The notes under the pieces: model-generated
Database searches by the model: none
What the model saw: the letters and a program-made list of their open reading frames with translations, nothing else
What the model was told of the DNA's origin: nothing
Program-made: the position numbers and the translations under genes
Shown here: positions 42,996 to 59,200 of the stretch, in pieces
Layout of the letters: each line of letters opens with the position of its first letter
Numbering within the stretch: the stretch's first letter is position 1
Assembly: GCF_910591885.1 (NCBI RefSeq)
Contig: NW_025963555.1
Span: 3,720,001 to 3,784,000, forward strand
Reading direction: 5' to 3'
Source: Bombus terrestris
Taxonomy: Eukaryota; Arthropoda; Insecta; Hymenoptera; Apidae
DNA length: 64,000 bases

Positions 42996-45699
42996 GATTA
43001 AAACAAAAATTATAGAAGTGTCAATCTTTGTAAAACCGGAATCACCCCAGCGGAGGCCAACGTGAGGTGAGTAAACTTTTAATTATTATTAATAATTAAT
43101 AATTATAATAATAAATAATATCAATAATTAGTATAATTCGTCATTAATTCCGCCAGTAATAATTATTTATAATATAATTGTTTATTCCAAACAATCCTCT
43201 CCCGTGCTAGTATCCCTGCGCAAAGCAGGTTAGCCGAAACGTGGAGATCGTTGCAAAATGGCCTAAACTCCAATCCACGCTACCTAATCAAACAAGAAGT
43301 ATCTAATTGAAACAGTCCTTAGACTGTTTCTGGTGGCAGCGACTACTACATTGTTTAAAATTTCAAAATTTGGATAGCCAAACGTAACAATACAATATAA
43401 CGTTATACGTTATAACGTAAAAGTACTAGACGTTATAATTTATAACGTAGCAGTACATAATGTAATACGTTATAACGTTGTAGTACATAACGTTATACGT
43501 TATAACGTAGTTTTACATAATGTTATACGCTATAACGACGTAGTGTATAACGTTATACGTTAGAATGTAATAGTGTATAACGTTATACGTTACTACGTAA
43601 TAGTACATAACGTCATTCGTCATATAGTGATACAATGTAACGTTATAGGTTACAACGTAGTAGTACATAACGTTATACGTTATAATGTAATAGCTTACAA
43701 CGTTATGCGTTACTACGTAGTAGTACGTAACGTCATCAGTCATATAATGATGCAATGTAACGTTTTACGTTATAACGTAATAGTGCATATCGATATACGT
43801 CATATTGTGATGCAATATAACGTTATACGTTATAACTTATCAGTACATAACGTTATACGTTATAGCGTAGTAGTACATATCGATATTCGTCATAAGGTGA
43901 TGCAATATAACGTAATACGTTATAACGTAGAAGTACATAACGTAATACGTTATAACGTTGAAGTACATAACGTTATTCGTTATAGTGTAGAAGTACATAA
44001 CTTTATATGTCATATAGTCATACAATATAACGTTATACGTTATAACGTAGTATCACATAATGTTATACGTAATAATGAAGTAGTACATAACGTAATACGT
44101 TATAATGTAATAGTTTATAACGTTATGCGTTACTACGTAATAGTACATAACGTCATACGTCATATAGTGATACAATATAACGTTATACGTTATAACGTAA
44201 AAGTACAAAACGTTACATTTTATAACGTAGTAGTACATAATGTAATACGTCATAACAAAGTAGTACATATCGATATACGTCATATAGTGATGCAATATAA
44301 CGTAATACGTTATAACGTAGAACTGCATAACGTAATACGGTATAACGTAGAAGTACTTAACGTTATACGTTATAACGTAGTATTACATAATGTTAAACGT
44401 TATAACGAAGTAGTACATAACGTCATACGTTATAATGTAATAGTTTATAACGTTATGCGTTACTACGTAATAGTACATAACGTTATACGTCATATAGTAG
44501 TGCAATATAACGTTATACGTTATAACGTAGTAGTACTTAACGTTATACGTTATAATGTAATAGTTTATAACGTTATGCGTTACTACATAATAGTACATAA
44601 CGTCATACGTCACATAGTGATACAATATAACGTTATACGTTGTTGCGGAGCAGTACATAACGTTATTCGTTACAGCGTAGTAGTACATAACGTTATACGT
44701 TATAACGAAGTAGTACATATCGATATACGTCATATAGTGATGTTATATAACGTTGTACGTTATAACGTAGTAGTATATAACGTTATACGTTATAATGTAA
44801 TTGTGAATAACGTTATTCGTCGTAACGTAATAGTGTATAACGTTATTGGTTCTAACGTAATAGCGTATAACGCTATGCATTATTACGTAGTAGTACATAA
44901 TGTTATACGTCATATAGTGGTACAATATAACGTTATATGTTATATCGTAGATGTATATATCGTTATATGTCATATAGTGGTACAATATAACGTTATAAAT
45001 TATAACGTAGTAGTACGTAACATTATATGTCATATAGTCATGCAATATAACGTTATACGTTATAACGTAGTAGTACTTAACGTTATACGTTATAATGTAA
45101 TAGTTTATAACGTTATGAGTTACTACGTAGTAGTTCATAACGTCATACGTCACATAGTGATACAATATAACGTTATACGTTATAGCGGAGTAGTACATGA
45201 CGTTATTCGTTACAGCGTAGTAGTACATAACGTTATACGTTATAACGAAGTAGTACATAACGTTATACGTTACTATGTAATAGTACATAACGTCATACGC
45301 CATATAGTGATACAGTGTAACGTTATACGTTACAAAGTAGTAGTACATAACGTTATACGATATAGTGTAATAGCTTATAACGTTATACGTTACTACGTAG
45401 TAGTACGTAACGTCATTAGTCATACAGTGATACAATGTAACGTTTTACGTTATAACGTAATAGTACATATCGATATACGTCATATAGTGATGCAATATAA
45501 CGTCATACGTTATAACGTAGAAGTGCACAACGTTATACGTTATAACGTAGTATTATATAATGTTATACGTTATAACGAAGTAGTACACAGCGTTATACGT
45601 TATAACGTAATAGTTTATAACGTTATGCGTTACTACTTAATAGTACATAACGTCATACGTCATATAGAGATACAATGAACTGTTCTACGTTATACCGTA

Positions 45700-48600
45700 G
45701 TAGTTCATATCGTTATATGTCATATAGTGGTACAACCAAACGTTATACGTTATAACGCAGTAGTACATAACGTTATACGTCATATAGTGGTACAATATAA
45801 CGTTATACGTTGTAGCGTAATAGTACATAACGGTATACGTTGTAACGTTGTAGTACATATCGTTATGCGTTATAATGTAATAGTATATAACGTTATGCGT
45901 TACTACGTAATAGTACATAACGTCATACGTCATATAGAGATACAATGAAGCGTTATACGTTATACCGCAGTAGTTCATATCGTTATACGTCATGTAGTGG
46001 TACAACATAACGTTATACGTTATAACGTAGAAGTACACATCGTTATATGTCATATAGTGGTACAATATAACGTTATAAATTGTAGCGTAGTAGTACATAT
46101 CGTTATACGTTATAATGTAATAGTTTATAACGTTATGCGTTACTACGTAATAGGACATAACGTCATAAGTCACATAGTGACACAATATAAAGTTGTACGT
46201 TACACCGTAGAAGTACAAAACGTTATATTTTATAACGTACAAGTACATAATGTAATACGTTATAACGTAGTAGTACATAAAGGTATACCTTTTAACGTGA
46301 TAGTATATAACGTTGTACTTTATAATGTAATAGTTTATAACGTTATGCGTTACTACGTTATAGTACGTGACGTTATACGTCATATAGTTATACAATGTAT
46401 CGTTATACGTAATAACGTGATAGTATATAACATTATGTGTCATATCGTGATACAATATATCGTTATACGATATAATGTAATAGTGTATAACGTTATTCGT
46501 CGTAACGTAATAGAGTATAACGTTATTCGTTGTAACGTAATAGTGTATAACGTTATGCGTTACTACGTAATAGTACATAACGTTATACGTCATATAGTTA
46601 TACAATATAACGTTATAAATTATAACGTAGTAGTACATAACGTTGTACGTTATAATGTAATAGTGTATAACTTTATTCGTCGTAACGTAATAGTGTATAA
46701 CGTTATGCGTTACTACGTAATAGTACATAACGTTATACGTCATATAGTTATACAATATAACGTTATAAATCATAACGTAGTAGTACATAACGTTATACAT
46801 ACTCCGCAATAGTACATAACGTCATATGTCATATAGAGATACAATAGAACGTTATACCTTATACCGTAGTAGTGCATATCGTTATACGTCATATAGTGGA
46901 ACAACATAACATTGTACGTTATAACGTAGTAGTACATAACGTAATACTTTATAATATAATAGTGTATAACGTTATTCGTCGTAACGTAATAGTGTATAAC
47001 GTTATTCGTTGTAACGTAATAGTGTATAACGTTATGCGTTACTACGTAATATTACGTAACGTCATACGTCATATAGTGATACAGTGTAACGCTATACGTT
47101 ATACCGTAGTAGTACATAACTTTATACGTTATAATGTAATAGTTTATAACGTTATGCGTTACAGCGTAGTAGTACGTAACGTCATACGTCATGTAGTGAT
47201 ACAATATAACGTTATACGTTATAATGTAATAGTGTATAACGTTATTCGTCGTAACGTAATAGTGTATAGCGTTATCTTTTACTACGTAATAGTACATAAG
47301 GTTATTCTTCATATAGTATTACAATATAATGTTATACGTTATAACGTAGTAGTACATAACGAAATACGTTACTACGTAATAGTACACAACGTCATACGTC
47401 ACATAGTGATACAATATAACGTTATACGTCATAACGTAGTAGTACATAACGTTATACGTTATAACGTAATAGTTTATAACGTTATGCGTTACTACGTAAT
47501 AGTACATAACGTCATACGTCACATAGTGATACAATATAACGTTATACGTCATAACGTAGTAGTACATAAAGTTATACATACTACGTAATAGTACATAACG
47601 TCATACGTCATGTTGAGATACAATGAAACGTTATACGTTATATCGCACTAGTACATACCGTTATCCGTCATATGCTGGTACAATGTAACGTCTTACGTTA
47701 TAACGCAGTAGTACATAACGTTATATTTCATATAGGTGTACAGTACAATGTTATACGTTATAACGTAGTAGTACATAACGTTATATGTAATATAGTTGTA
47801 CAATACAATGTTATACGTTACAGCGTAGTAGTACATAACGTCGTATGTCATATAGACACACAATGGAACGTTATACGTTATACCGTAGTTGTGCATATCG
47901 TTATACGTCATATAGTGGTACAATATAACGTTATACGTTAGAACGTAGAAGTACATAACGTTATACCTCATATAGATGTACAATATAACGTTATACGTTA
48001 TAACGTACTAGTACATAACGATATACGTTATAATGTAATAGTTTACAACGTTATGCGTTACTACGTAGTAGTACGTAACGTCATACGTCATATAGAGATA
48101 CAATGAAACGTTTTACGTTATACCCTAGCAGTTCATATCGTTATATGCCATTTAGTGGTACAATATAACATTATACGTTTTAACGTACTAGTACATAACG
48201 TTATACGTTATAATGTAATAGTGTATAACGTTAGTCGTCGTAACGTAATAGTGTATAACGTTATTCGTTGTAACGTAATAGTGTATAACGTTATGCGTAA
48301 CTACGTAATAGTTCGTAATGGTATACGTCACATAGTTTTACAATATAACGATATACTTTAGAACGTAGATGTACATAACGTTGTACGTCATATAGCTGTA
48401 CAATATAACGTTATACGTTATAACGTACTAGTACATAACGATATACGTTATAATGAAATTGTGTATCACGTTAATCGTCGTAACGTAGTAGTGTATAACG
48501 TTACTCGTTGTATCGAAATAGTGTATAACGTTATGCGTTACTACGTAATAGTACGTAATGTTATACGTCACATAGTGGTAAAATATAACGTTATACGTTA

Positions 48601-51600
48601 TAACGTAGAAGCACAAAACGGTATCTGTTATAACGTAGTAGTACATAATGTAATACGTTCTAACGTAGTAGTAGATAATGTTATACGCTATAATGTAATA
48701 TTTTATAACGTTATGCGTTACTACGTAGTAGTAGGTAACGTCATACGTCATATAGTGATACAATATAACGTTATACGTTATAATGTAATAGTGTATAACG
48801 TTATTCGTCGTAACGTAATAGTGTATAACGTTATTCGTTGTAACGTAATAGTGTATAACGTTATGCGTTACTACGAAATATTACGTAACATCATACGTCA
48901 TATAGTGATACAATGTAACGTTATACGTTATAACGTAGTAGAACATAACGTTATACGTTACTACGTAATATTACACAACGTCATACGTCACATGGTGATA
49001 CAATATAACGTTATGCGTTACTACGTAATAGTACATAACGTTATACGTCATATAGTTATACAATATAACGTTATAAATCATAACGTAGTAGTACATAACG
49101 TTATACATACTCCGCAATAGTACATAACGTCATATGTCACATAGTGATACAATATAACGTTATACGTCATAACGTAGTAGTACATAAAGTTATACATACT
49201 ACGTAATAGTACATAACGTCATACGTCATGTTGAGATACAATGAAACGTTATACGTTATATCGCACTAGTACATACCGTTATCCGTCATATGCTGGTACA
49301 ATGTAACGTCTTACGTTATAACGCAGTAGTACATAACGTTATATTTCATATAGGTGTACAGTACAATGTTATACGTTATAACGTAGTAGTACATAACGTT
49401 ATATGTAATATAGTTGTACAATACAATGTTATACGTTACAGCGTAGTAGTACATAACGTCGTATGTCATATAGACACACAATGGAACGTTATACGTTATA
49501 CCGTAGTTGTGCATATCGTTATACGTCATATAGTGGTACAATATAACGTTATACGTTAGAACGTAGAAGTACATAACGTTATACCTCATATAGATGTACA
49601 ATATAACGTTATACGTTATAACGTACTAGTACATAACGATATACGTTATAATGTAATAGTTTACAACGTTATGCGTTACTACGTAGTAGTACGTAACGTC
49701 ATGCGTCATATAGAGATACAATGAAACGTTTTACGTTATACCCTAGCAGTTCATATCGTTATATGCCATTTAGTGGTACAATATAACATTATACGTTTTA
49801 ACGTACTAGTACATAACGTTATACGTTATAATGTAATAGTGTATAACGTTAGTCGTCGTAACGTAATAGTGTATAACGTTATTCGTTGTAACGTAATAGT
49901 GTATAACGTTATGCGTAACTACGTAATAGTTCGTAATGGTATACGTCACATAGTGGTACAATATAACGATATACTTTAGAACGTAGATGTACATAACGTT
50001 GTACGTCATATAGCTGTACAATATAACGTTATACGTTATAACGTACTAGTACATAACGATATACGTTATAATGTAATTGTGTATCACGTTAATCGTCGTA
50101 ACGTAGTAGTGTATAACGTTACTCGTTGTATCGAAATAGTGTATAACGTTATGCGTTACTACGTAATAGTACGTAATGTTATACGTCACATAGTGGTAAA
50201 ATATAACGTTATACGTTATAACGTAGAAGCACAAAACGGTATCTGTTATAACGTAGTAGTACATAATGTAATACGTTCTAACGTAGTAGTAGATAATGTT
50301 ATACGCTATAATGTAATATTTTATAACGTTATGCGTTACTACGTAGTAGTAGGTAACGTCATACGTCATATAGTGATACAATATAACGTTATACGTTATA
50401 ATGTAATAGTGTATAACGTTATTCGTCGTAACGTAATAGTGTATAACGTTATTCGTTGTAACGTAATAGTGTATAACGTTATGCGTTACTACGAAATATT
50501 ACGTAACATCATACGTCATATAGTGATACAATGTAACGTTATACGTTATAACGTAGTAGAACATAACGTTATACGTTACTACGTAATATTACACAACGTC
50601 ATACGTCACATGGTGATACAATATAACGTTATACGTTATAACGTAGTAGTACATAACGTAATACGTTATAACGTAATAATTTATAACGTTATACGTTATA
50701 ACGTAGTAGAACATAACATTATGCGTTACTACGTAATAGTACATAACGTCATACGTCATATAGTGATACAATGTAGCGTTATACGTTATAACGTAGTAGT
50801 ACATAACGTTATACGTTATAATGTAATAGTTTATAACGTTATGCGTTACTACGTAGTAGTACGTAACGTCATACGTCATATAGTGATACAATGTAACGTT
50901 ATACGTTATAACGTACTAGTACATAACGATATACGTTGCAATGTAATAGTGTATAACGTTAATCGTCGTAACGTAATAGTTTATAATGTTATTCGTTGTA
51001 ACGAAATAGTGTATAACGTTATGCGTCACTACGTAATAGTACATAACGTCATACGTCGCATAGTGATTCAATAATACGTTATACGTTATAACGTAGTAGT
51101 ACATAACGTTATACGTTACAACGTAGTAGTACATAACGTTATACGTTACTACGTAATAGTACATAACGTCATACGTCATATAGCTGTACAATATAACGTT
51201 ATACGTTGTAACGTAGTAGTACATATCGTTATACGTTGTAATGTAATAGTTCATAACGTTATGCGTTACTACGAAATAGTAAATAACGTCATACGTCATA
51301 TAGCTGTACAATATAACGTTATACGTTGTAACGTAGTAGTACATATCGTTATACGTTATAATGTAATAGTTTATAATGTTATGCCTTACTACGTAATAGT
51401 ACATAACGTCATACGTCATATAGAGATACAATGAAACGTTATACGTTATACCGTAGTAGTACAAAACGTTATATGTCATATAGTGATACAATATAACGTT
51501 ATAAATTATAACGTAGTGGTACATAACTTTATATGTCATATAGTCACGCAATATAACGTTATACGTTATAACGCAGTAGTACATAACGTTATACGTCATA

Positions 51601-53284
51601 TAGTGGTACAATATAACGTTATACGTTGTAGCGTAATAGTACATAACGGTATACGTTGTAACGTTGTAGTACATATCGTTATGCGTTATAATGTAATAGT
51701 ATATAACGTTATGCGTTACTACGTAATAGTACATAACGTCATACGTCATATAGAGATACAATGAAGCGTTATACGTTATACCGCAGTAGTTCATATCGTT
51801 ATACGTCATGTAGTGGTACAACATAACGTTATACGTTATATCGTAGAAGCACATATCGTTATATGTCATATAGTGGTACAATATAACGTTATAAATTGTA
51901 GCGTAGTAGTACATATCGTTATACGTTATAATGTAATAGTTTATAACGTTATGCGTTACTACGTAATAGTACATAACGTCATAAGTCACATAGTGACACA
52001 ATATAAAGTTGTACGTTACACCGTAGAAGTACAAAACGTTATATTTTATAACGTACAAGTACATAATGTAATACGTTATAACGTAGTAGTACATAAAGGT
52101 ATACCTTTTACCGTGATAGTATATAACGTTGTACTTTATAATGTAATAGTTTATAACGTTATGCGTTACTACGTTATAGTACGTGACGTTATACGTCATA
52201 TAGTTATACAATGTATCGTTATACGTAATAACGTGATAGTATATAACATTATGTGTCATATCGTGATACAATATATCGTTATACGATATAATGTAATAGT
52301 GTATAACGTTATTCGTCGTAACGTAATAGAGTATAACGTTATTCGTTGTAACGTAATAGTGTATAACGTTATGCGTTACTACGTAATAGTACATAACGTT
52401 ATACGTCATATAGTTATACAATATAACGTTATAAATTATAACGTAGTAGTACATAACGTTGTACGTTATAATGTAATAGTGTATAACTTTATTCGTCGTA
52501 ACGTAATATTGTATAACGTTATGCGTTACTACGTAATAGTACATAACGTTATACGTCATATAGTTATACAATATAACGTTATAAATCATAACGTAGTAGT
52601 ACATAACGTTATACATACTCCGCAATAGTACATAACGTCATATGTCATATAGAGATACAATAGAACGTTATACCTTATACCGTAGTAGTGCATATCGTTA
52701 TACGTCATATATTGGAACAACATAACATTGTACGTTATAACGTAGTAGTACATAACGTAATACTTTATAATATAATAGTGTATAACGTTATTCGTCGTAA
52801 CGTAATAGTGTATAACGTTATTCGTTGTAACGTAATAGTGTATAACGTTATGCGTTACTACGTAATATTACGTAACGTCATACGTCATATAGTGATACAG
52901 TGTAACGCTATACGTTATACCGTAGTAGTACATAACTTTATACGTTATAATGTAATAGTTTATAACGTTATGCGTTACAGCGTAGTAGTACGTAACGTCA
53001 TACGTCATGTAGTGATACAATATAACGTTATACGTTATAATGTAATAGTGTATAACGTTATTCGTCGTAACGTAATAGTGTATAGCGTTATCTTTTACTA
53101 CGTAATAGTACATAAGGTTATTCTTCATATAGTATTACAATATAATGTTATACGTTATAACGTAGTAGTACATAACGAAATACGTTACTACGTAATAGTA
53201 CACAACGTCATACGTCACATAGTGATACAATATAACGTTATACGTCATAACGTAGTAGTACATAAAGTTATACATACTACGTAA
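45700..53284 (+). repeat. Large duplication within the 30-bp array (offset 5,816)
   Basis: 45727-47400 is repeated at 51543-53220 with constant offset 5,816 and few substitutions. The second copy lacks one 120-base tetramer near its end (47588 corresponds to 53284). Parts of the block recur again at 54876 and 59149. Confidence 0.82.
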
Positions 53285-56200
53285 TAGTACATAACGTCAT
53301 ACGTCATGTTGAGATACAATGAAACGTTATACGTTATATCGCACTAGTACATACCGTTATCCGTCATATGCTGGTACAATGTAACGTCTTACGTTATAAC
53401 GCAGTAGTACATAACGTTATATTTCATATAGGTGTACAGTACAATGTTATACGTTATAACGTAGTAGTACATAACGTTATATGTAATATAGTTGTACAAT
53501 ACAATGTTATACGTTACAGCGTAGTAGTACATAACGTCGTATGTCATATAGACACACAATGGAACGTTATACGTTATACCGTAGTTGTGCATATCGTTAT
53601 ACGTCATATAGTGGTACAATATAACGTTATACGTTAGAACGTAGAAGTACATAACGTTATACCTCATATAGATGTACAATATAACGTTATACGTTATAAC
53701 GTACTAGTACATAACGATATACGTTATAATGTAATAGTTTACAACGTTATGCGTTACTACGTAGTAGTACGTAACGTCATACGTCATATAGAGATACAAT
53801 GAAACGTTTTACGTTATACCCTAGCAGTTCATATCGTTATATGCCATTTAGTGGTACAATATAACATTATACGTTTTAACGTACTAGTACATAACGTTAT
53901 ACGTTATAATGTAATAGTGTATAACGTTAGTCGTCGTAACGTAATAGTGTTTAACGTTATTCGTTGTAACGTAATAGTGTATAACGTTATGCGTAACTAC
54001 GTAATAGTTCGTAATGGTATACGTCACATAGTGGTACAATATAACGATATACTTTAGAACGTAGATGTACATAACGTTGTACGTCATATAGCTGTACAAT
54101 ATAACGTTATACGTTATAACGTACTAGTACATAACGATATACGTTATAATGAAATTGTGTATCACGTTAATCGTCGTAACGTAGTAGTGTATAACGTTAC
54201 TCGTTGTATCGAAATAGTGTATAACGTTATGCGTTACTACGTAATAGTACGTAATGTTATACGTCACATAGTGGTAAAATATAACGTTATACGTTATAAC
54301 GTAGAAGCACAAAACGGTATCTGTTATAACGTAGTAGTACATAATGTAATACGTTCTAACGTAGTAGTAGATAATGTTATACGCTATAATGTAATATCTT
54401 ATAACGTTATGCGTTACTACGTAGTAGTAGGTAACGTCATACGTCATATAGTGATACAATATAACGTTATACGTTATAATGTAATAGTGTATAACGTTAT
54501 TCGTCGTAACGTAATAGTGTATAACGTTATTCGTTGTAACGTAATAGTGTATAACGTTATGCGTTACTACGAAATATTACGTAACATCATACGTCATATA
54601 GTGATACAATGTAACGTTATACGTTATAACGTAGTAGAACATAACGTTATACGTTACTACGTAATATTACACAACGTCATACGTCACATGGTGATACAAT
54701 ATAACGTTATGCGTTACTACGTAATAGTACATAACGTTATACGTCATATAGTTATACAATATAACGTTATAAATCATAACGTAGTAGTACATAACGTTAT
54801 ACATACTCCGCAATAGTACATAACGTCATATGTCATATAGAGATACAATAGAACGTTATACCTTATACCGTAGTAGTGCATATCGTTATACGTCATATAG
54901 TGGAACAACATAACATTGTACGTTATAACGTAGTAGTACATAACGTAATACTTTATAATATAATAGTGTATAACGTTATTCGTCGTAACGTAATAGTGTA
55001 TAACGTTATTCGTTGTAACGTAATAGTGTATAACGTTATGCGTTACTACGTAATATTACGTAACGTCATACGTCATATAGTGATACAGTGTAACGCTATA
55101 CGTTATACCGTAGTAGTACATAACTTTATACGTTATAATGTAATAGTTTATAACGTTATGCGTTACAGCGTAGTAGTACGTAACGTCATACGTCATGTAG
55201 TGATACAATATAACGTTATACGTTATAATGTAATAGTGTATAACGTTATTCGTCGTAACGTAATAGTGTATAGCGTTATCTTTTACTACGTAATAGTACA
55301 TAAGGTTATTCTTCATATAGTATTACAATATAATGTTATACGTTATAACGTAGTAGTACATAACGAAATACGTTACTACGTAATAGTACACAACGTCATA
55401 CGTCACATAGTGATACAATATAACGTTATACGTCATAACGTAGTAGTACATAACGTTATACGTTATAATGTAATAGTTTATAACGTTATACGTTACTACG
55501 TAATAGTACATAACGTCATACGTCACATAGTGATACAATATAACGTTATACGTCATAACGTAGTAGTACATAAAGTTATACATACTACGTAATAGTACAT
55601 AACGTCATACGTCATGTTGAGATACAATGAAACGTTATACGTTATATCGCACTAGTACATACCGTTATCCGTCATATGCTGGTACAATGTAACGTCTTAC
55701 GTTATAACGCAGTAGTACATAACGTTATATTTCATATAGGTGTACAGTACAATGTTATACGTTATAACGTAGTAGTACATAACGTTATATGTAATATAGT
55801 TGTACAATACAATGTTATACGTTACAGCGTAGTAGTACATAACGTCGTATGTCATATAGACACACAATGGAACGTTATACGTTATACCGTAGTTGTGCAT
55901 ATCGTTATACGTCATATAGTGGTACAATATAACGTTATACGTTAGAACGTAGAAGTACATAACGTTATACCTCATATAGATGTACAATATAACGTTATAC
56001 GTTATAACGTACTAGTACATAACGATATACGTTATAATGTAATAGTTTACAACGTTATGCGTTACTACGTAGTAGTACGTAACGTCATACGTCATATAGA
56101 GATACAATGAAACGTTTTACGTTATACCCTAGCAGTTCATATCGTTATATGCCATTTAGTGGTACAATATAACATTATACGTTTTAACGTACTAGTACAT

Positions 56201-59200
56201 AACGTTATACGTTATAATGTAATAGTGTATAACGTTAGTCGTCGTAACGTAATAGTGTATAACGTTATTCGTTGTAACGTAATAGTGTATAACGTTATGC
56301 GTAACTACGTAATAGTTCGTAATGGTATACGTCACATAGTGGTACAATATAACGATATACTTTAGAACGTAGATGTACATAACGTTGTACGTCATATAGC
56401 TGTACAATATAACGTTATACGTTATAACGTACTAGTACATAACGATATACGTTATAATGTAATTGTGTATCACGTTAATCGTCGTAACGTAGTAGTGTAT
56501 AACGTTACTCGTTGTATCGAAATAGTGTATAACGTTATGCGTTACTACGTAATAGTACGTAATGTTATACGTCACATAGTGGTAAAATATAACGTTATAC
56601 GTTATAACGTAGAAGCACAAAACGGTATCTGTTATAACGTAGTAGTACATAATGTAATACGTTATAACGTAGTAGTACATAACGTTATACGTTATAATGT
56701 AATAGTGTATAACGTTATGCGTTACTACGTAGTAGTAGGTAACGTCATACGTCATATAGTGATACAATATAACGTTATACGTTATAATGTAATAGTGTAT
56801 AACGTTATTCGTCGTAACGTAATAGTGTATAACGTTATTCGTTGTAACGTAATAGTGTATAACGTTATGCGTTACTACGAAATATTACGTAACGTCATAC
56901 GTCATATAGTGATACAATGTAACGTTATACGTTATAACGTAGTAGAACATAACGTTATACGTTACTACGTAATATTACACAACGTCATACGTCACATGGT
57001 GATACAATATAACGTTATACGTCATAACGTAGTAGTACATAACGTTATACGTTATAATGTAATAATTTATAACGTTATACGTTATAACGTAGTAGAACAT
57101 AACATTATGCGTTACTACGTAATAGTACATAACGTCATACGTCATATAGTGATACAATATAATGTTATACGTTATAACGTAGTAGTACATAACGTTATAC
57201 GTTATAATGTAATAGTTTATAACGTTATGCGTTACTACGTAATAGTACGTAACGTCATACGTCATATAGTGATACAATGTAACGTTATACGTTATAACGT
57301 AGTAGTACATAACGTTATACGTTGCAATGTAATAGTGTATAACGTTAATCGTCGTAACGTAATAGTTTATAATGTTATTCGTTGTAACGAAATAGTGTAT
57401 AACGTTATGCGTCACTACGTAATAGTACATAACGTCATACGTCGCATAGTGATTCAATAATACGTTATACGTTATAACGTAGGATTACAAAACGTTATAC
57501 GTTACAACGTAGTAGTACATAACGTTATACGTTACTACGTAATAGTACATAACATCATACGTCATATAGCTGTACAATATAACGTTATACGTTGTAACGT
57601 TGTAGTACATATCGTTATGCGTTATAATGTAATAGTATATAACGTTATGCGTTACTACGTAATAGTACATAACGTCATACGTCATATAGAGATACAGTGA
57701 AGCGTTATACGTTATACCGCAGTAGTACATAACGTTATACGACATATAGTTGTACAATATAACGTTATATGTTATATCGTAGAAGCACATATCGTTATAT
57801 GTCATATAGTGGTACAATATAACGTTATAATTTATATCGTAGTAGTACATATCGTTATACGTTATAATGTAATAGTTTATAACGTTATGCGTTACTCCGT
57901 AGTAGTACATAACGTCGTACGTCACATAGTGATACAATATAACGTTATACGCTATAACGTAGAAGTACAAAACGTTATATTTTATAACGTAGTAGTACAT
58001 AATGTAATACGTTATAACGTAGTAGTACATAAAGGTATACCTTTTAACGTGATAGTATATAACGTTGTACTTTATAATGTAATAGTTTATAACGTTGTGC
58101 GTCACTACGTAATAGTACGTAACGTTATACGTCATATAGTTATACAATGTATCGTTATACTTTATAACGTAATAGTATATAACATTATGCGTCATATCGT
58201 GATACAATATAACGTTATACGTTGTACTGTAATATTGTATAACGTTATTCGTCGTAACGTAATAATGTATAACGTTATGCATTACTACGTAATACTTTCT
58301 AACGTAGTAGTACATAACGTTATACTTTATAATGTAATAGTTTGTGACGTTATGCGTTACTACGTAATAGTACATAACGTCATACGCCACATAGTGGTAC
58401 AATATAACGTTAAACGTTATAACGTAGAAGTACATAACGCTATATGTTACTACGTAATAGTACATATCGTTATACGTCATATAGTGGTACAATATAACGT
58501 CATACGTTATAACGCAGTAGTACATGACGTTCTACGTTATAATGTAATAGCGTATAATGTTATTCGTCGTAACGTAATACTGTATAACGTTATGCGTTAC
58601 TACGTAATAGTACATAACGTCATACGTCATATAGACACACAATGGAACGTTATACGTTATACCGTAGTAGTGCATATCGTTATACGTCATATAGTGGCAC
58701 AATGTGACGTTATACGTTATAACGTAGTAGTACATAACGTTATACTTTATAATGTAATAGTGTATAACGTTATTCGTCGTAACGTAATAGAGTATAACGT
58801 TATTCGTTGTAACGTAATAGTGTATAACGTTATGCGTTACTACGTAATAGTACATAACGTTATACGTCATATAGTAGTACAATATAACGTTATACGTTAT
58901 AACGTAGTAGTACATAACGTTGTACGTTATAATGTAATAGTGTATAACTTTATTCGTCGTAACGTAATAGTGTATAACGTTATGCGTTACTACGTAATAG
59001 TATATAACGTTATACGTCATATAGTTATACAATATAACGTTATAAATCATAACGTAGTAGTACATAACGTTATACATACTCCGTAATAGTACATAACGTC
59101 ATATGTCATATAGAGATACAATAGAACGTTATACCTTATACCGTAGTAGTGCATATCGTTATACGTCATATAGTGGAACAACATAACATTGTACGTTATA

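Larger units (their letters stand above)
40364..43389 (+). mobile_element. 3.0-kb LTR-like element inserted in the 30-bp satellite
   Basis: It begins TGTCACGTCCCGCG and ends CGTAACA; the termini form an 8-base imperfect inverted repeat (TGTCACGT/TGTTACGT). ATAC flanks both ends (40360-40363 and 43390-43393), and removing the insert restores a normal satellite unit. A TATA box (42305-42310), a GTTAGCG-rich transcribed-type region, AATAAA (42990-42995) and a splice-donor-like GAGGTGAGT (43064-43072) fit a U3-R-U5 order. No reverse transcriptase, Gag or transposase is visible. The best reading is a very long solo LTR of a Gypsy-like element or a non-autonomous LTR-type element. Short frames at 41542-41805 and 41901-42095 resemble nothing I know. 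Confidence 0.65.

Noticed and set aside
50916..52625. A 569-codon minus-strand open frame rich in Tyr, Val and Asn
   Set aside because: Same satellite artefact as on the plus strand; it overlaps plus-strand frames of equal quality.
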